Virus record (IMG/VR): IMGVR_UViG_3300034061_002094
Location: 1 to 31,923 of that record
Source of the DNA: a virus
Length of the DNA stretch: 31,923 nucleotides
Direction: 5' to 3' (one strand)
This document shows, piece by piece, positions 7,520 to 15,085 of this stretch. Below the pieces are notes generated by a model. That model made no database searches and was not told the origin of the DNA. It worked only from the letters and a program-made list of their open reading frames with translations. The position numbers and the translations under genes were made by a program. Positions within the stretch are counted from its first letter, which is position 1, and every line of letters begins with the position of its first letter.

Positions 7520-8386
7520 TTATTTATATTTCCATTTATACCCATATGCTGTTTCTTGTAAACCTATAAGACATTTTCTTATGGTTTCCCCACTTGTATT
7601 TTTAATTTCTATTCCAGCTTGTCTTATACTAGGCCATTCTTTTATGTAATTACCTTTTAAGTCATATTGAATTATATGTTTTCCTCGAGAATGGCCACCA
7701 GCTGTTTTACCTTTATTGCTATTACTAATTCTTTTTCGTCTTAATATTTCTATATTTTCTTTACCTAATAATTCTACTTCTTGCTGTCTTAATCGTTTTT
7801 TAGAATTATTCCATATGCCTTTATTTTCTTTAGTCATATTTGATATATCTTTTGTAAAATTATTACAACATTTTCTACTACAGTAATTTTGATACCCTTT
7901 AGTATAATTTTTAAATCTTTTTACATTGTTTCCACAAAGACATATAATATTTTTTAATTCTATGTTTTTATTAAAAGAATAATTAATACAATTTTTATTA
8001 TTATCGTTTAAAATAATATGAGGATATTTATTTTGGAAGGAAGTAATACATTTTTCATTAATTACTAATCCTAATTCTTGTTGTTTCCTTAATTTTAAAT
8101 ATTCATAGGTTCTAGAAGATATAAATACATTATATTGAAATTCTTTTCTTTTTTTAACAGTAGACATCATAAAAGCAGCATGAATTAATTTAAAATTCCT
8201 TGGATAAATTTCTACTAACAATAAATGACATAAGAAATGTTCTCTAGCTGTTAATTCAACTAGGTTTTCTTTACCATCTGTTCCCCCCATACATCGAGGA
8301 ATTATATGATGTTTTTCTTTATAACCTTCTAGTATTCTATTTTTAGCTTTTTCAATAATTTGATTGTAAATTCTTTTATAATCCAT
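7520..8386 (-). CDS. Free-standing HNH homing endonuclease with NUMOD-type DNA-binding tail
   Basis: A 288-residue protein. The N-terminal HNH nuclease core is KEKHHIIPRCMGGTDG (24-38) followed by ENLVELTAREHFLCH (40-54), giving the double His, central Asn and later His residues expected for metal binding and catalysis. A treble-clef-like Cys cluster follows (C149, C151, C169, C173, C174). Residues about 236-288 (IIQYDLKGNYIKEWPSIRQA onward) form a NUMOD1-type sequence-specific binding module. Such enzymes spread their own gene into empty sites. It sits immediately downstream of the intein-bearing oxidoreductase gene and is preceded by a hairpin at 8390-8410. Confidence 0.93.
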   Translation of the reverse strand: MDYKRIYNQIIEKAKNRILEGYKEKHHIIPRCMGGTDGKENLVELTAREHFLCHLLLVEIYPRNFKLIHAAFMMSTVKKRKEFQYNVFISSRTYEYLKLRKQQELGLVINEKCITSFQNKYPHIILNDNNKNCINYSFNKNIELKNIICLCGNNVKRFKNYTKGYQNYCSRKCCNNFTKDISNMTKENKGIWNNSKKRLRQQEVELLGKENIEILRRKRISNSNKGKTAGGHSRGKHIIQYDLKGNYIKEWPSIRQAGIEIKNTSGETIRKCLIGLQETAYGYKWKYK

Positions 8387-8389
8387 AAC

Positions 8390-8410
8390 ATACGTGTTTT
8401 ATTCACGTAT
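8390..8410 (-). promoter_or_regulatory. Perfect hairpin just upstream of the HNH endonuclease start
   Basis: A 7-bp perfect inverted repeat (ATACGTG / CACGTAT) with a 7-nt loop lies 3 nt upstream of the endonuclease start codon, overlapping the edge of the adjacent ATATTTATA box. Homing endonuclease genes of T4 are known to use start-region hairpins to block translation from read-through mRNA; the same role is inferred here. Confidence 0.55.
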
Positions 8411-8416
8411 AAATAT
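8408..8416 (-). promoter_or_regulatory. ATATTTATA box upstream of HNH gene
   Basis: Exact ATATTTATA on the minus strand, 21 nt before the ATG and overlapping the upstream arm of the hairpin. Transcripts starting here would lack the full upstream arm. Confidence 0.5.
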
Positions 8417-8427
8417 ATGAGAGGAAT

Positions 8428-10854
8428 TTATTTATTCACTTCTCGAAGAATAGAATCAGCAACCATTAATCCATGTAATGCTGATATATAAATTCCTCTA
8501 GCTCCAGCGGCGTCTCCTTGTAAGTGAACATTAGGATATTGTGGTAAAGATAAATTATTTTTATCTAATACTATTTCATTAGTTAAGAATTTAACTTCAG
8601 GGCAATAAAATATATAATCATTATTTATACCAAATGTTGTGTTTAAATCATCTATAAATTCTAGTATATAATCAGCATATTTACCAAAACCTTCTTTAAA
8701 TTTATCTAACGATATTTTATACCCAGGCACTTTATTACCTTGATCTGTTAATGATGGTTCACGATTAGATGGAGAATAATACGCTGCTTCGCCATTGTCT
8801 TGGAAAAAATTTACTAATTGTGTACTAAATTTAAATGGGTCTTCTATACCTCTGGCTTCTAGTAATATACCAAAATTGGTTAAGCCATTATATTTTTTAG
8901 GATCTTTATGGGCATGTCCGTTGTATGATTTCATCCCATATGTTTCTTCTTCAGCAACGAACGCAGCAAAATTATTTGTGCAATTATGAATAACTAATGG
9001 TGTATTCCCAGCTATAAAGTTATGGGTGTTTTCTACTTCAAAATCATATACCATCCCATCATAATATTCTGACTCTATTGAATAAATTTTTTCATAATTT
9101 TTAGTGTCTCTTTTTTTTAATTCAATATTAATATTCTCTTGTAGTAATTTATTTTTATTAATGTTTTGTAGCTTTAGTTTATTACTTAATAATAACATTG
9201 AATCCCTTTGAGCAACATTAATTATATTAATTTGGGAATTTTCTTTAAAATTAGTTGATTGTTTTCTAGTTCTACTTTTGTAAGATATTCCTAAATAATT
9301 GAACAAATATGTTAAGTCTCTATATAATAAATCAGATATTGTGAAATAATCTAAACAAATATTATGTTCTTTTTTTACTCTACCGTCCCCATCTATTAAT
9401 CCTGATAAGAATGAGTATATTTCTTCTTCAGACCAATTTAATATTGATTTTGGTAGTCCTCTTTCTTTGCCTTTTTTAAAGCACTCTTCATTAATTAAAA
9501 ATTCTTTTAATATTTTAGAAGTAAAATTTAATACAGAATAGTTATCATATTGTTGTTTAGAACTATAATTTTCATTTTGGTTATTTAATATATTAATTAC
9601 TCTATCTAAAATATAATCTTCATTAGTTAAATTAAAAGAATTAGTGTTCCATTTTGAATTATATTGCCCACTACCATCTGCAAACCATAATCCAAACATC
9701 CATAATTGTTCATTACTATAATTTGTTCCCTTTATATTACTTAATTTAGGGAAATTTTTAGGGGTAACTAATCTATCTCCAATTATTAAATTTTTCGCTT
9801 TTTTCTCAATTATTTTATTTAACTTAAAACTGTCATCTTTGCCTCCATCTTTACGATCATATTCATCTTTAATTATTTCTTTTTCCCAAACAAAATATAT
9901 GTGATCTTCAGTAGTTGTTAATTTATTATTAACAGTAACTAAATTTCCTTTATATTCTCTATTAAATATTGTTTTGGGATTAATAAATTCTGTGGTTTGT
10001 TTGTCAAAATTATAAGTTAATATTTTATCATTTTTTAAAATTTCATCTATATTAACAAATATTTTATATCCATTTCTTTCTATATGAATTTTTTCAGTTC
10101 CGGGTAAGCAAAAGCTGCGCCCACTATCTTCTCCAAATTTCTTATATAATTTGAAGTCATATGCTATTTTATTTAATTCTTCAAAATATTTACCATCAGT
10201 TTCATAACGAACACCAAATTGAGCTGGTTTCGGGACTGTAGTTAAATTATTTTCTTTAATTAATTTAGTAAGTAAATCCATTCCTGATTTGCCAGTTCCA
10301 ATAATTAATTTATCGTATTTAATATAGTCATGTCCTATACCTATTTCATTACGTTTAAAATCAATATTTGTTATTTCAACATTATATATTTGTCTTACTC
10401 CAACTTTATCAAAGTATTCAAATATATTTTTTACCTGTTGTTGACCATAATCTGTACCTAAGTGATAACAAGGTGATTGTCTCAATTCAAATGGTGAATC
10501 TTTAATAAATTGAGGTTCTTCAACTGGTTCAGTGTACATAATTTTAGATGGGTCTGGGTGGTATTTGACTATATAGTCATATAACTGTTTAGATAATTCT
10601 ATTGCATGTTCTTCATCTTGGCAATAATGTGGATAAAATAAACCACCTTGTTTAAATGAAGGAATTACTTTAAAATCACTCCATGTTCCAGCGCCACCGG
10701 CTCCCGTCATTACTTCTTCAGGTTGTCTATTATAGATACTATTACCTTTATCTATAATAGTAATTTTAGTTGGATCGTAACCATTTTTTAGTAAGTGAAG
10801 AACTCCATATTGTGTAGCTACACCTGCACCTACAATTATAATTTTCTTTTCCAT
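8428..10854 (-). CDS. FAD-dependent oxidoreductase interrupted by an intein
   Basis: The 808-residue precursor is a 432-residue extein plus a 376-residue intein. The N-extein (1-248) opens with a Rossmann dinucleotide motif IIIVGAGVATQYG and carries GAGGAGTWSDFK (51-62), the GGAGxxSDGK-type motif of the COG2509 FAD dehydrogenase group. The C-extein (625-808) ends with PNVHLQGDAAGARGIYISAL, the usual C-terminal FAD-binding GD motif. The intein splits the conserved SF-C motif (extein ...RSF then C625). The cell substrate is unknown. A TTTG-N20-TATATTAA promoter lies in front of it. The spliced enzyme looks complete, so activity is expected only after splicing. Confidence 0.92.
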   Translation of the reverse strand: MEKKIIIVGAGVATQYGVLHLLKNGYDPTKITIIDKGNSIYNRQPEEVMTGAGGAGTWSDFKVIPSFKQGGLFYPHYCQDEEHAIELSKQLYDYIVKYHPDPSKIMYTEPVEEPQFIKDSPFELRQSPCYHLGTDYGQQQVKNIFEYFDKVGVRQIYNVEITNIDFKRNEIGIGHDYIKYDKLIIGTGKSGMDLLTKLIKENNLTTVPKPAQFGVRYETDGKYFEELNKIAYDFKLYKKFGEDSGRSFCLPGTEKIHIERNGYKIFVNIDEILKNDKILTYNFDKQTTEFINPKTIFNREYKGNLVTVNNKLTTTEDHIYFVWEKEIIKDEYDRKDGGKDDSFKLNKIIEKKAKNLIIGDRLVTPKNFPKLSNIKGTNYSNEQLWMFGLWFADGSGQYNSKWNTNSFNLTNEDYILDRVINILNNQNENYSSKQQYDNYSVLNFTSKILKEFLINEECFKKGKERGLPKSILNWSEEEIYSFLSGLIDGDGRVKKEHNICLDYFTISDLLYRDLTYLFNYLGISYKSRTRKQSTNFKENSQINIINVAQRDSMLLLSNKLKLQNINKNKLLQENINIELKKRDTKNYEKIYSIESEYYDGMVYDFEVENTHNFIAGNTPLVIHNCTNNFAAFVAEEETYGMKSYNGHAHKDPKKYNGLTNFGILLEARGIEDPFKFSTQLVNFFQDNGEAAYYSPSNREPSLTDQGNKVPGYKISLDKFKEGFGKYADYILEFIDDLNTTFGINNDYIFYCPEVKFLTNEIVLDKNNLSLPQYPNVHLQGDAAGARGIYISALHGLMVADSILREVNK
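8983..10110 (-). mobile_element. Intein with LAGLIDADG homing endonuclease
   Basis: Residues 249-624 of the precursor. Splicing blocks are visible: block A CLPGTEKIHIE with Cys1 at 249, block B TTTEDHIYFVW (TxxH), block F VYDFEVENTHNFIAG (603-617) and block G LVIHN with the terminal His-Asn (623-624), followed by Cys+1. The endonuclease has two LAGLIDADG-type helices, WMFGLWFADG (385-394) and FLSGLIDGDG (482-491). All key residues are intact, so it should splice and probably cut. It is a class 1 intein in a conserved motif of the host protein, the usual location. Confidence 0.94.
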
Positions 10855-10860
10855 ATGATA

Positions 10861-10892
10861 TTAATATAATAAATTTTATTTAATGAGCCAAA
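10861..10892 (-). promoter_or_regulatory. TTTG-N20-TATATTAA promoter for the oxidoreductase
   Basis: Minus-strand TTTGGCTC begins the -35 (TTTG = 10889-10892). After 20 nt comes TATATTAA (10861-10868), six bases before the start codon. The -35 core TTTGGCT matches the MoxR and primase promoters. The remainder of the 144-nt gap (10893-10998) holds only a 6-bp hairpin (10903-10917) and A/T-rich sequence. Confidence 0.6.
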
Positions 10893-10998
10893 TAGAGGAG
10901 ACCTACCTTTTAGGTAGAATCAATATTTTATTTATATTATTTTTGTTTTAAAACCCCATCAAATGTATTATATTTATTAATCTGTAAATGTTTTAGAT

Positions 10999-11286
10999 TT
11001 ATGAAAAAGAAATATCTCCGTTTAAGTTTGGATTCTTATTAGATAGATATTTAGCTATAAGTTTTATTAAATTTTTATAATCCTCCTCAGTTACTTGAGA
11101 TATCCAACTAAAATCTGTTGTATTACCTGTTAAGTGTTTACTCATTTGTTGGAATATTTTTACAAAATTATCTGAATTTATATATCCTTGAGTTCCAAAT
11201 GAATTGGTGGTTTTGAAAGAATATTCATTAAGATTAATTTTTTGTATTTCTTCTTTAATGAGTTGACGCAATTCAAATTTTTTCAT
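10999..11286 (-). CDS. Small protein with leader-type N-terminus
   Basis: A 95-residue protein starting MKKFELRQLIKEEIQKINLN, a clear member of the recurrent leader family with possible cleavage sites at I-K-E and L-N-E. The rest is short, polar and helical, with no Cys and no membrane segment. The mature part, if cleaved, would be about 75 residues beginning near YSFKTTNS. I do not recognise it. An ATATTTATA box lies 13 nt before the start. Confidence 0.7.
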   Translation of the reverse strand: MKKFELRQLIKEEIQKINLNEYSFKTTNSFGTQGYINSDNFVKIFQQMSKHLTGNTTDFSWISQVTEEDYKNLIKLIAKYLSNKNPNLNGDISFS

Positions 11287-11299
11287 GTTTTTATTTTAT

Positions 11300-11308
11300 T
11301 ATAAATAT
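11300..11308 (-). promoter_or_regulatory. ATATTTATA box upstream of the 95-residue gene
   Basis: Exact minus-strand ATATTTATA followed by ATAAAATAAA, 13 nt before the ATG, in the 23-nt gap after the stop of the 81-residue gene. Confidence 0.5.
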
Positions 11309-11309
11309 G

Positions 11310-11555
11310 TTAGTTTTCCAATTCTTGTACATACATTAAGAAATCCTCATACACTTCTCTAACATTTTTATTAGAATTAACCATTGCTTCATTGAGCATT
11401 GAACTAATATCTCGTTTAGATTCAGTCAGTAAATTACCAAACTTAGATAATGTCTGTTCAGCTAACAAGTAGTTGTCTTGGTCTCCACCATAATCATCAA
11501 GATCGTTGAGATAAAGTTTAATATACTCGTTTAACTGTCGTTTGGATAGTTTCAT
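11310..11555 (-). CDS. Small acidic helical protein with leader-like start
   Basis: An 81-residue protein starting MKLSKRQLNEYIKLYLNDLD. I chose the ATG at 11553-11555 over an in-frame GTG 18 nt upstream because it gives the leader-type N-terminus (QLNEYIKLYL with L-N-E). It is acidic and helical, with a second LLTES and a MLNEAM segment further on. The start overlaps the end of the DUF6884-like gene by 38 nt, a larger overlap than usual here. The function is unknown. Confidence 0.65.
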   Translation of the reverse strand: MKLSKRQLNEYIKLYLNDLDDYGGDQDNYLLAEQTLSKFGNLLTESKRDISSMLNEAMVNSNKNVREVYEDFLMYVQELEN

Positions 11556-12018
11556 ATATGATATTTTTAACACGTTTTAATACCTCTTTAATTTTTTGTA
11601 CTTGTGAATTTAACCATTTAAGACGCTCACCAAAGCGTTTACCTTCCATAGGTGTTTCTATATGATCTTCAGGAATATATTTTAGAAGTGGTTTCATATA
11701 TTCAGAACCAGTCAACATTATAAATGTATCTTTTTCTGGTTTGATGCCGTTTTGTTTCATTTGTTTGTATACTTCTTCAGCCCACTTTTCTTTCTCATCT
11801 TTTGACATTTCTTTAAGTGTTTTATCATATGGAGATAATTTTTTACTTAATGGAACTAAATGATGTTTAGCGGATAATATGAACATTTTATCCGGCTTTA
11901 ATTCTTTACCATATTCTAGTGTTTTTTGGAACATAGGTGATGCAGAATATAAGTCTTGGGCCGCAGCTGGTTTGTCTAGTTTAGACTTAGTACAACTTAA
12001 TAATACAATTTTGGCCAT
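11518..12018 (-). CDS. DUF6884-like protein
   Basis: A 166-residue protein starting MAKIVLLSCTKSKLDKPAAA. The order of motifs fits the DUF6884 family: SCTKSKL at the end of the first strand, then DLYSASPMF, MFILSAKHHLVPLS with the strand-loop ILSAKxxLV, and SPYDKTL. A later MLTGSEYMKPL strand-helix resembles the GxxY segment of the family. The biochemical role of the family is not established to my knowledge. The C-terminal 35 residues are a basic helix. It begins right after an ATATTTATA box that fills its entire 15-nt upstream gap. Confidence 0.75.
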   Translation of the reverse strand: MAKIVLLSCTKSKLDKPAAAQDLYSASPMFQKTLEYGKELKPDKMFILSAKHHLVPLSKKLSPYDKTLKEMSKDEKEKWAEEVYKQMKQNGIKPEKDTFIMLTGSEYMKPLLKYIPEDHIETPMEGKRFGERLKWLNSQVQKIKEVLKRVKNIIYETIQTTVKRVY

Positions 12019-12025
12019 ATTTTAT

Positions 12026-12034
12026 TATAAATAT
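12026..12034 (-). promoter_or_regulatory. ATATTTATA box filling a 15-nt intergenic gap
   Basis: Exact minus-strand ATATTTATA only 7 nt before the ATG. The gap between two genes contains nothing but this box. If it is a -10 element, the transcript would be leaderless or nearly so. Confidence 0.5.
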
Positions 12035-12705
12035 TATACATTCTGTATTTCTACTTGAGGTTTAGGAAATATACTATTAGTAATCTTTTTATAGTCTTCA
12101 TCCCACACGTATTCCATATGTTTAACAATAGGAAAATATTTTTTCCAGTCTATTTTTTGAATATCTTCAAAATGTTTGTATTGTTTATTAACTCTATTAT
12201 CATAAGCATACTGTGACTTATAAGCTAATATAATTGATGGATGAGTAAGACGTAATGTATATTCTCCTTTATATTTTATATGGACTGAATCTTTAGCTCT
12301 GAGGATATGATTATTGAATATGTCAATTTTAGTGATTAAGTTCCACATTCCATCCACATTTACTTCTCCTTTAGACAATTGGATTAGTTCTTTATTTAGG
12401 AAATATGAAGGTGGTTTTATGTTAATGGAAAGTATATTTCCATCTGCTATAGTATCATAATCTCCACTCTTTATATCAAATTCTAAGTTAAAGAAATCAC
12501 GTACTGTTACCAGTTCTTCTTCAGTAAGAGACTCTAATATACTTAAATCAATGTCAGGAGAACGACCATTGAAGTCATAGTCCATAATATTAAACATATA
12601 TAGTGCTAAACTTCCTCCTAACACAAACTTATCACTCATGTTAAATAATGGTATAATAATGTCCTCATATTTTTGAGGCAACTCGTTTATTTTAAATTCA
12701 CTCAT
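12034..12705 (-). CDS. Nucleotidyltransferase-fold protein (pol beta superfamily)
   Basis: A 223-residue protein whose N-terminal third has the nucleotidyltransferase signature: KFVLGGSLALYMF (GGS on the first helix) followed by RSPDIDLSI (DxD metal ligands). A later strand, ILSINIKPPS, may supply the third acidic-position strand, but the expected Asp is not obvious. The THPSIILAYKSQYAYD helix and KHFEDIQKI segment recall the C-terminal helices of AbiEii/MNT-like nucleotidyltransferases. The substrate is unknown. It overlaps the VWA gene by 4 nt (ATGA), so the two are translationally coupled. Confidence 0.7.
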   Translation of the reverse strand: MSEFKINELPQKYEDIIIPLFNMSDKFVLGGSLALYMFNIMDYDFNGRSPDIDLSILESLTEEELVTVRDFFNLEFDIKSGDYDTIADGNILSINIKPPSYFLNKELIQLSKGEVNVDGMWNLITKIDIFNNHILRAKDSVHIKYKGEYTLRLTHPSIILAYKSQYAYDNRVNKQYKHFEDIQKIDWKKYFPIVKHMEYVWDEDYKKITNSIFPKPQVEIQNV

Positions 12706-13892
12706 TTATTAATTTTTACTTTAGCTCCAGGTAATTCTTCATTTATATCAGACTGTGAACAATGTACCCACAATATAGGTTTAATTGGTTTTGTATTAGG
12801 TGATGGAGCACCACCATCAGTCAGATAAATTAAATTAGCATACTTGTCTCTATGTTCTAGTAAATATTTCATTACTGGTTCAAAACTAGTACCACCACGT
12901 CCTTTTACCTCAATATCTTCTCTTTGACCTTCATACTTATACACTCTTTGAATTGCAGCATCACATTCTACAATATCAATATAAGTACCTGTTTTGTAAA
13001 TGTGGTATATCTCGTTAAAAAATTCAATTAAATCTTTAGTACTAACACTACCTGATGTGTCTATAGCGACTAACGTTTTTTTCTTCTGTTTAATTTTTAA
13101 TGCTGGACCACTACCAAATCTACGGTTTGGTTTACGTCTTGTTTTCTTAGTGTAAGTTACAGTAGACATACTATTAAAACGACGTAAATAAGATGACCAA
13201 TCAATAACTGGTTCGTTTATTTCGAATAAACTATCAATATAGTCTTTCATTTCTGATGGTATTAAACCTCTACCTCGACTTTGTCTTTCTAGTTCTTCAG
13301 CTATTTCTTTTAACTGGTAGTCAATTTGTTTGCCAATTAGATTACGTTCTGCCTCACCTAACTCCTCCATAGCCTTCCATAACTCATGGATATCACCTAT
13401 ACTATCTCCTCCTTTCATAGCTTGAGCTAGTTCTCCATCTGGATTCTCATTTATTTCTTTTTGTAGGACTTCATAATAATATTTAGTACCTTGTTTGGGC
13501 AGTAAATTTAATTCTTTGAATGGTGACTCAGTGATTTCTAATCCAATCCATGTATCACCTTTCATGTCATCGTTAATATATTGGTTGATTTCTAAGTCAG
13601 CGGCTACATTATATAGCTCTTTATTAGGGAACCTATCAAAATTATTCAAATGAAAAAACGCTACATGCAATAGTTCATGTTTAAGTACGCCCATTTTAGT
13701 CTTCTCATCTTGCTCAGACCAAAATTTAGGATTAACTACCAACTTTACATTAATATTATCTGGTGTGACACACGCGGTTGGAATAGATTTACTTAATTCT
13801 TTATTGAGAGATATAAGAAATAGACCATAAAATGGTTCTTTAAGCATGAGTGTTTTAGAACACTTAGTAATTTCTTGGTAAATTTGTTCCAT
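12702..13892 (-). CDS. Metallopeptidase-VWA domain protein (COG3864-like)
   Basis: A 396-residue protein. The N-terminal zinc-peptidase-like domain has HELLH at 72-76 and a helix with NVAADLEINQYI (95-106) that would supply a further ligand. The C-terminal VWA domain has a full MIDAS: DTSGS at 278-282, T335 in GGTSFEP, and D359 in YLTDGGAP. The layout matches the DUF2201 metallopeptidase plus VWA-like family. Such VWA proteins act with MoxR-type AAA+ ATPases, and one is encoded two genes upstream. A basic linker (249-275, KKTRRKPNRRFG) precedes the VWA domain. Its own promoter lies at 13909-13940, inside the end of the upstream gene. Confidence 0.9.
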   Translation of the reverse strand: MEQIYQEITKCSKTLMLKEPFYGLFLISLNKELSKSIPTACVTPDNINVKLVVNPKFWSEQDEKTKMGVLKHELLHVAFFHLNNFDRFPNKELYNVAADLEINQYINDDMKGDTWIGLEITESPFKELNLLPKQGTKYYYEVLQKEINENPDGELAQAMKGGDSIGDIHELWKAMEELGEAERNLIGKQIDYQLKEIAEELERQSRGRGLIPSEMKDYIDSLFEINEPVIDWSSYLRRFNSMSTVTYTKKTRRKPNRRFGSGPALKIKQKKKTLVAIDTSGSVSTKDLIEFFNEIYHIYKTGTYIDIVECDAAIQRVYKYEGQREDIEVKGRGGTSFEPVMKYLLEHRDKYANLIYLTDGGAPSPNTKPIKPILWVHCSQSDINEELPGAKVKINK

Positions 13893-13908
13893 ATTTTTTA
13901 TTTATAAT

Positions 13909-13940
13909 TAAATATAAGTAATTAAGCTTGGAAAGCCAAA
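13909..13940 (-). promoter_or_regulatory. TTTG-N20-TATATTTA promoter for the VWA gene
   Basis: Minus-strand TTTGGCTTTCC starts the -35 (TTTG = 13937-13940). TATATTTA (13909-13916) follows after exactly 20 nt, and the ATG is 16 nt further. The -35 lies within the last codons of the 353-residue gene, so the match is constrained by coding there, yet spacing and -10 are identical to the MoxR promoter. Confidence 0.65.
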
Positions 13941-14983
13941 TTAAATGACTCAATTTTGAACTGAGAGCCTGTTTTTAGAATGTCATTGATGTTTTTTAGT
14001 ACAAAATTTTCTATGACTGCTTTATATTCTGGGTCAGTTCCATAGTTTTTATATAGACCGTTTGAGAATGGTCTCCAATCTGTTTTCCAAACAATACCAC
14101 GACTCTTATAATATTTGTCTATGGTTTTAAAACTACTCATTGATGATGGAGTAATACCTTTTCCATGATCAAAAACACGTTGGTACTTATTTAGTAGTAA
14201 AGCAATAGTTAATGAATTTTTTTCAAGATTAACATTACTTAACATCTCAATAGCCAACTTAATATTGTCATTTTGGTTACTATTGAACATATTCTCTAAT
14301 GTATCAATATATTCTTTATCTAGATCTATACCGCCTGAGTTTAGTTCTTCTAATAGGTACTCATCAAATATAATGTTAACATTAGGGTGTATCTTTAAAA
14401 AATCTAGTAACAAGATAACATTTTCTATATTTTTTTCTCGATATAATGAGTAGTAGTATACTTGTTCTACATAATTATTTTGTATAAAATGTTTTGCATC
14501 CTTATTATGAACAACATTAATATCATTAGGTAAAATAACAAGTAAGTTTTGTTGTAAAAGAGGTAAATTCGGTCTACAATTAATATTATTATTTCTAACA
14601 TACTTTGCAAAATCATTATAAAGCTTCTCATCTTGAACATTTCTAATAATATTACTTTTGCTTAACTTATTAAGAAACTTCAAAGTACTATTAAAAATTG
14701 TTTTATCAACAATAATTGTATCACAATATTCTTGACGAGATGTACGTTTTAGTTTTTTAGAGGCAATATATTCTTTAAACTTAAAACGCTGAATACTACT
14801 TAAACTACTTGTGTATATAGTCTTACCAAAATTTAGATTTTTAGGTTGAGACAGTATTTTATTAATTTGTTTAATATAGTCTTCTCGTTCTTGATCATTT
14901 AGGATCAATTTATTGGCTTTACTGCCCCATGGATTCCAAATTGAATTGGCATCAACTTGTATAACTGAGTATTGTTTTATCAT
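13922..14983 (-). CDS. Hypothetical protein between MoxR and VWA genes
   Basis: A 353-residue basic protein starting MIKQYSVIQVDANSIWNPWG. The N-terminal 100 residues look alpha/beta, with TIYTSSLSSIQRFKFKEYIA and EYCDTIIVDK. The middle and end are Asn/Leu-rich and helical (FLKIHPNVNIIFDEYLLEEL), recalling helical repeats. There is no Cys cluster or recognised catalytic motif. I cannot name it. It has its own copy of the MoxR promoter (46/47 nt identical) and sits between the ATPase and its probable VWA partner, so a substrate or adaptor in that system is a reasonable inference. Confidence 0.8.
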   Translation of the reverse strand: MIKQYSVIQVDANSIWNPWGSKANKLILNDQEREDYIKQINKILSQPKNLNFGKTIYTSSLSSIQRFKFKEYIASKKLKRTSRQEYCDTIIVDKTIFNSTLKFLNKLSKSNIIRNVQDEKLYNDFAKYVRNNNINCRPNLPLLQQNLLVILPNDINVVHNKDAKHFIQNNYVEQVYYYSLYREKNIENVILLLDFLKIHPNVNIIFDEYLLEELNSGGIDLDKEYIDTLENMFNSNQNDNIKLAIEMLSNVNLEKNSLTIALLLNKYQRVFDHGKGITPSSMSSFKTIDKYYKSRGIVWKTDWRPFSNGLYKNYGTDPEYKAVIENFVLKNINDILKTGSQFKIESFNLAFQA

Positions 14984-14986
14984 ATT

Positions 14987-15033
14987 ATTTTTTATTTACT
15001 TAAATATAGCTAAGAAATCTTAGGTAACCAAAC
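14987..15033 (-). repeat. 47-nt direct repeat, copy 1 (promoter region)
   Basis: Identical at 46 of 47 positions to 16270-16316. It contains the complete promoter plus a small inverted repeat CTAAG/CTTAG between the -35 and -10. It precedes the 353-residue gene; the other copy precedes the MoxR gene. The rest of the gap (15034-15085) shows nothing recognisable. Confidence 0.85.
15001..15032 (-). promoter_or_regulatory. TTTG-N20-TATATTTA promoter for the 353-residue gene
   Basis: The -35 is TTTGGTTACC (TTTG = 15029-15032), the -10 TATATTTA (15001-15008), with a 20-nt spacer that includes the palindrome-like CTAAGATTTCTTAG. The palindrome between the elements is a possible operator. Confidence 0.7.
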
Positions 15034-15085
15034 CTATTTATTCATATTTCCATTTAAATCCCCCATAGAAATTTATCAAACATCA

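Noticed and set aside
10903-10917. 6-bp hairpin (CTACCT/AGGTAG) before the oxidoreductase gene as a terminator
   Set aside because: No T-run follows on either strand and the loop is only 3 nt; it could be an operator or chance.
11556-11573. GTG start six codons upstream for the 81-residue protein
   Set aside because: The ATG at 11555 gives the leader-type N-terminus and less overlap with the preceding gene.
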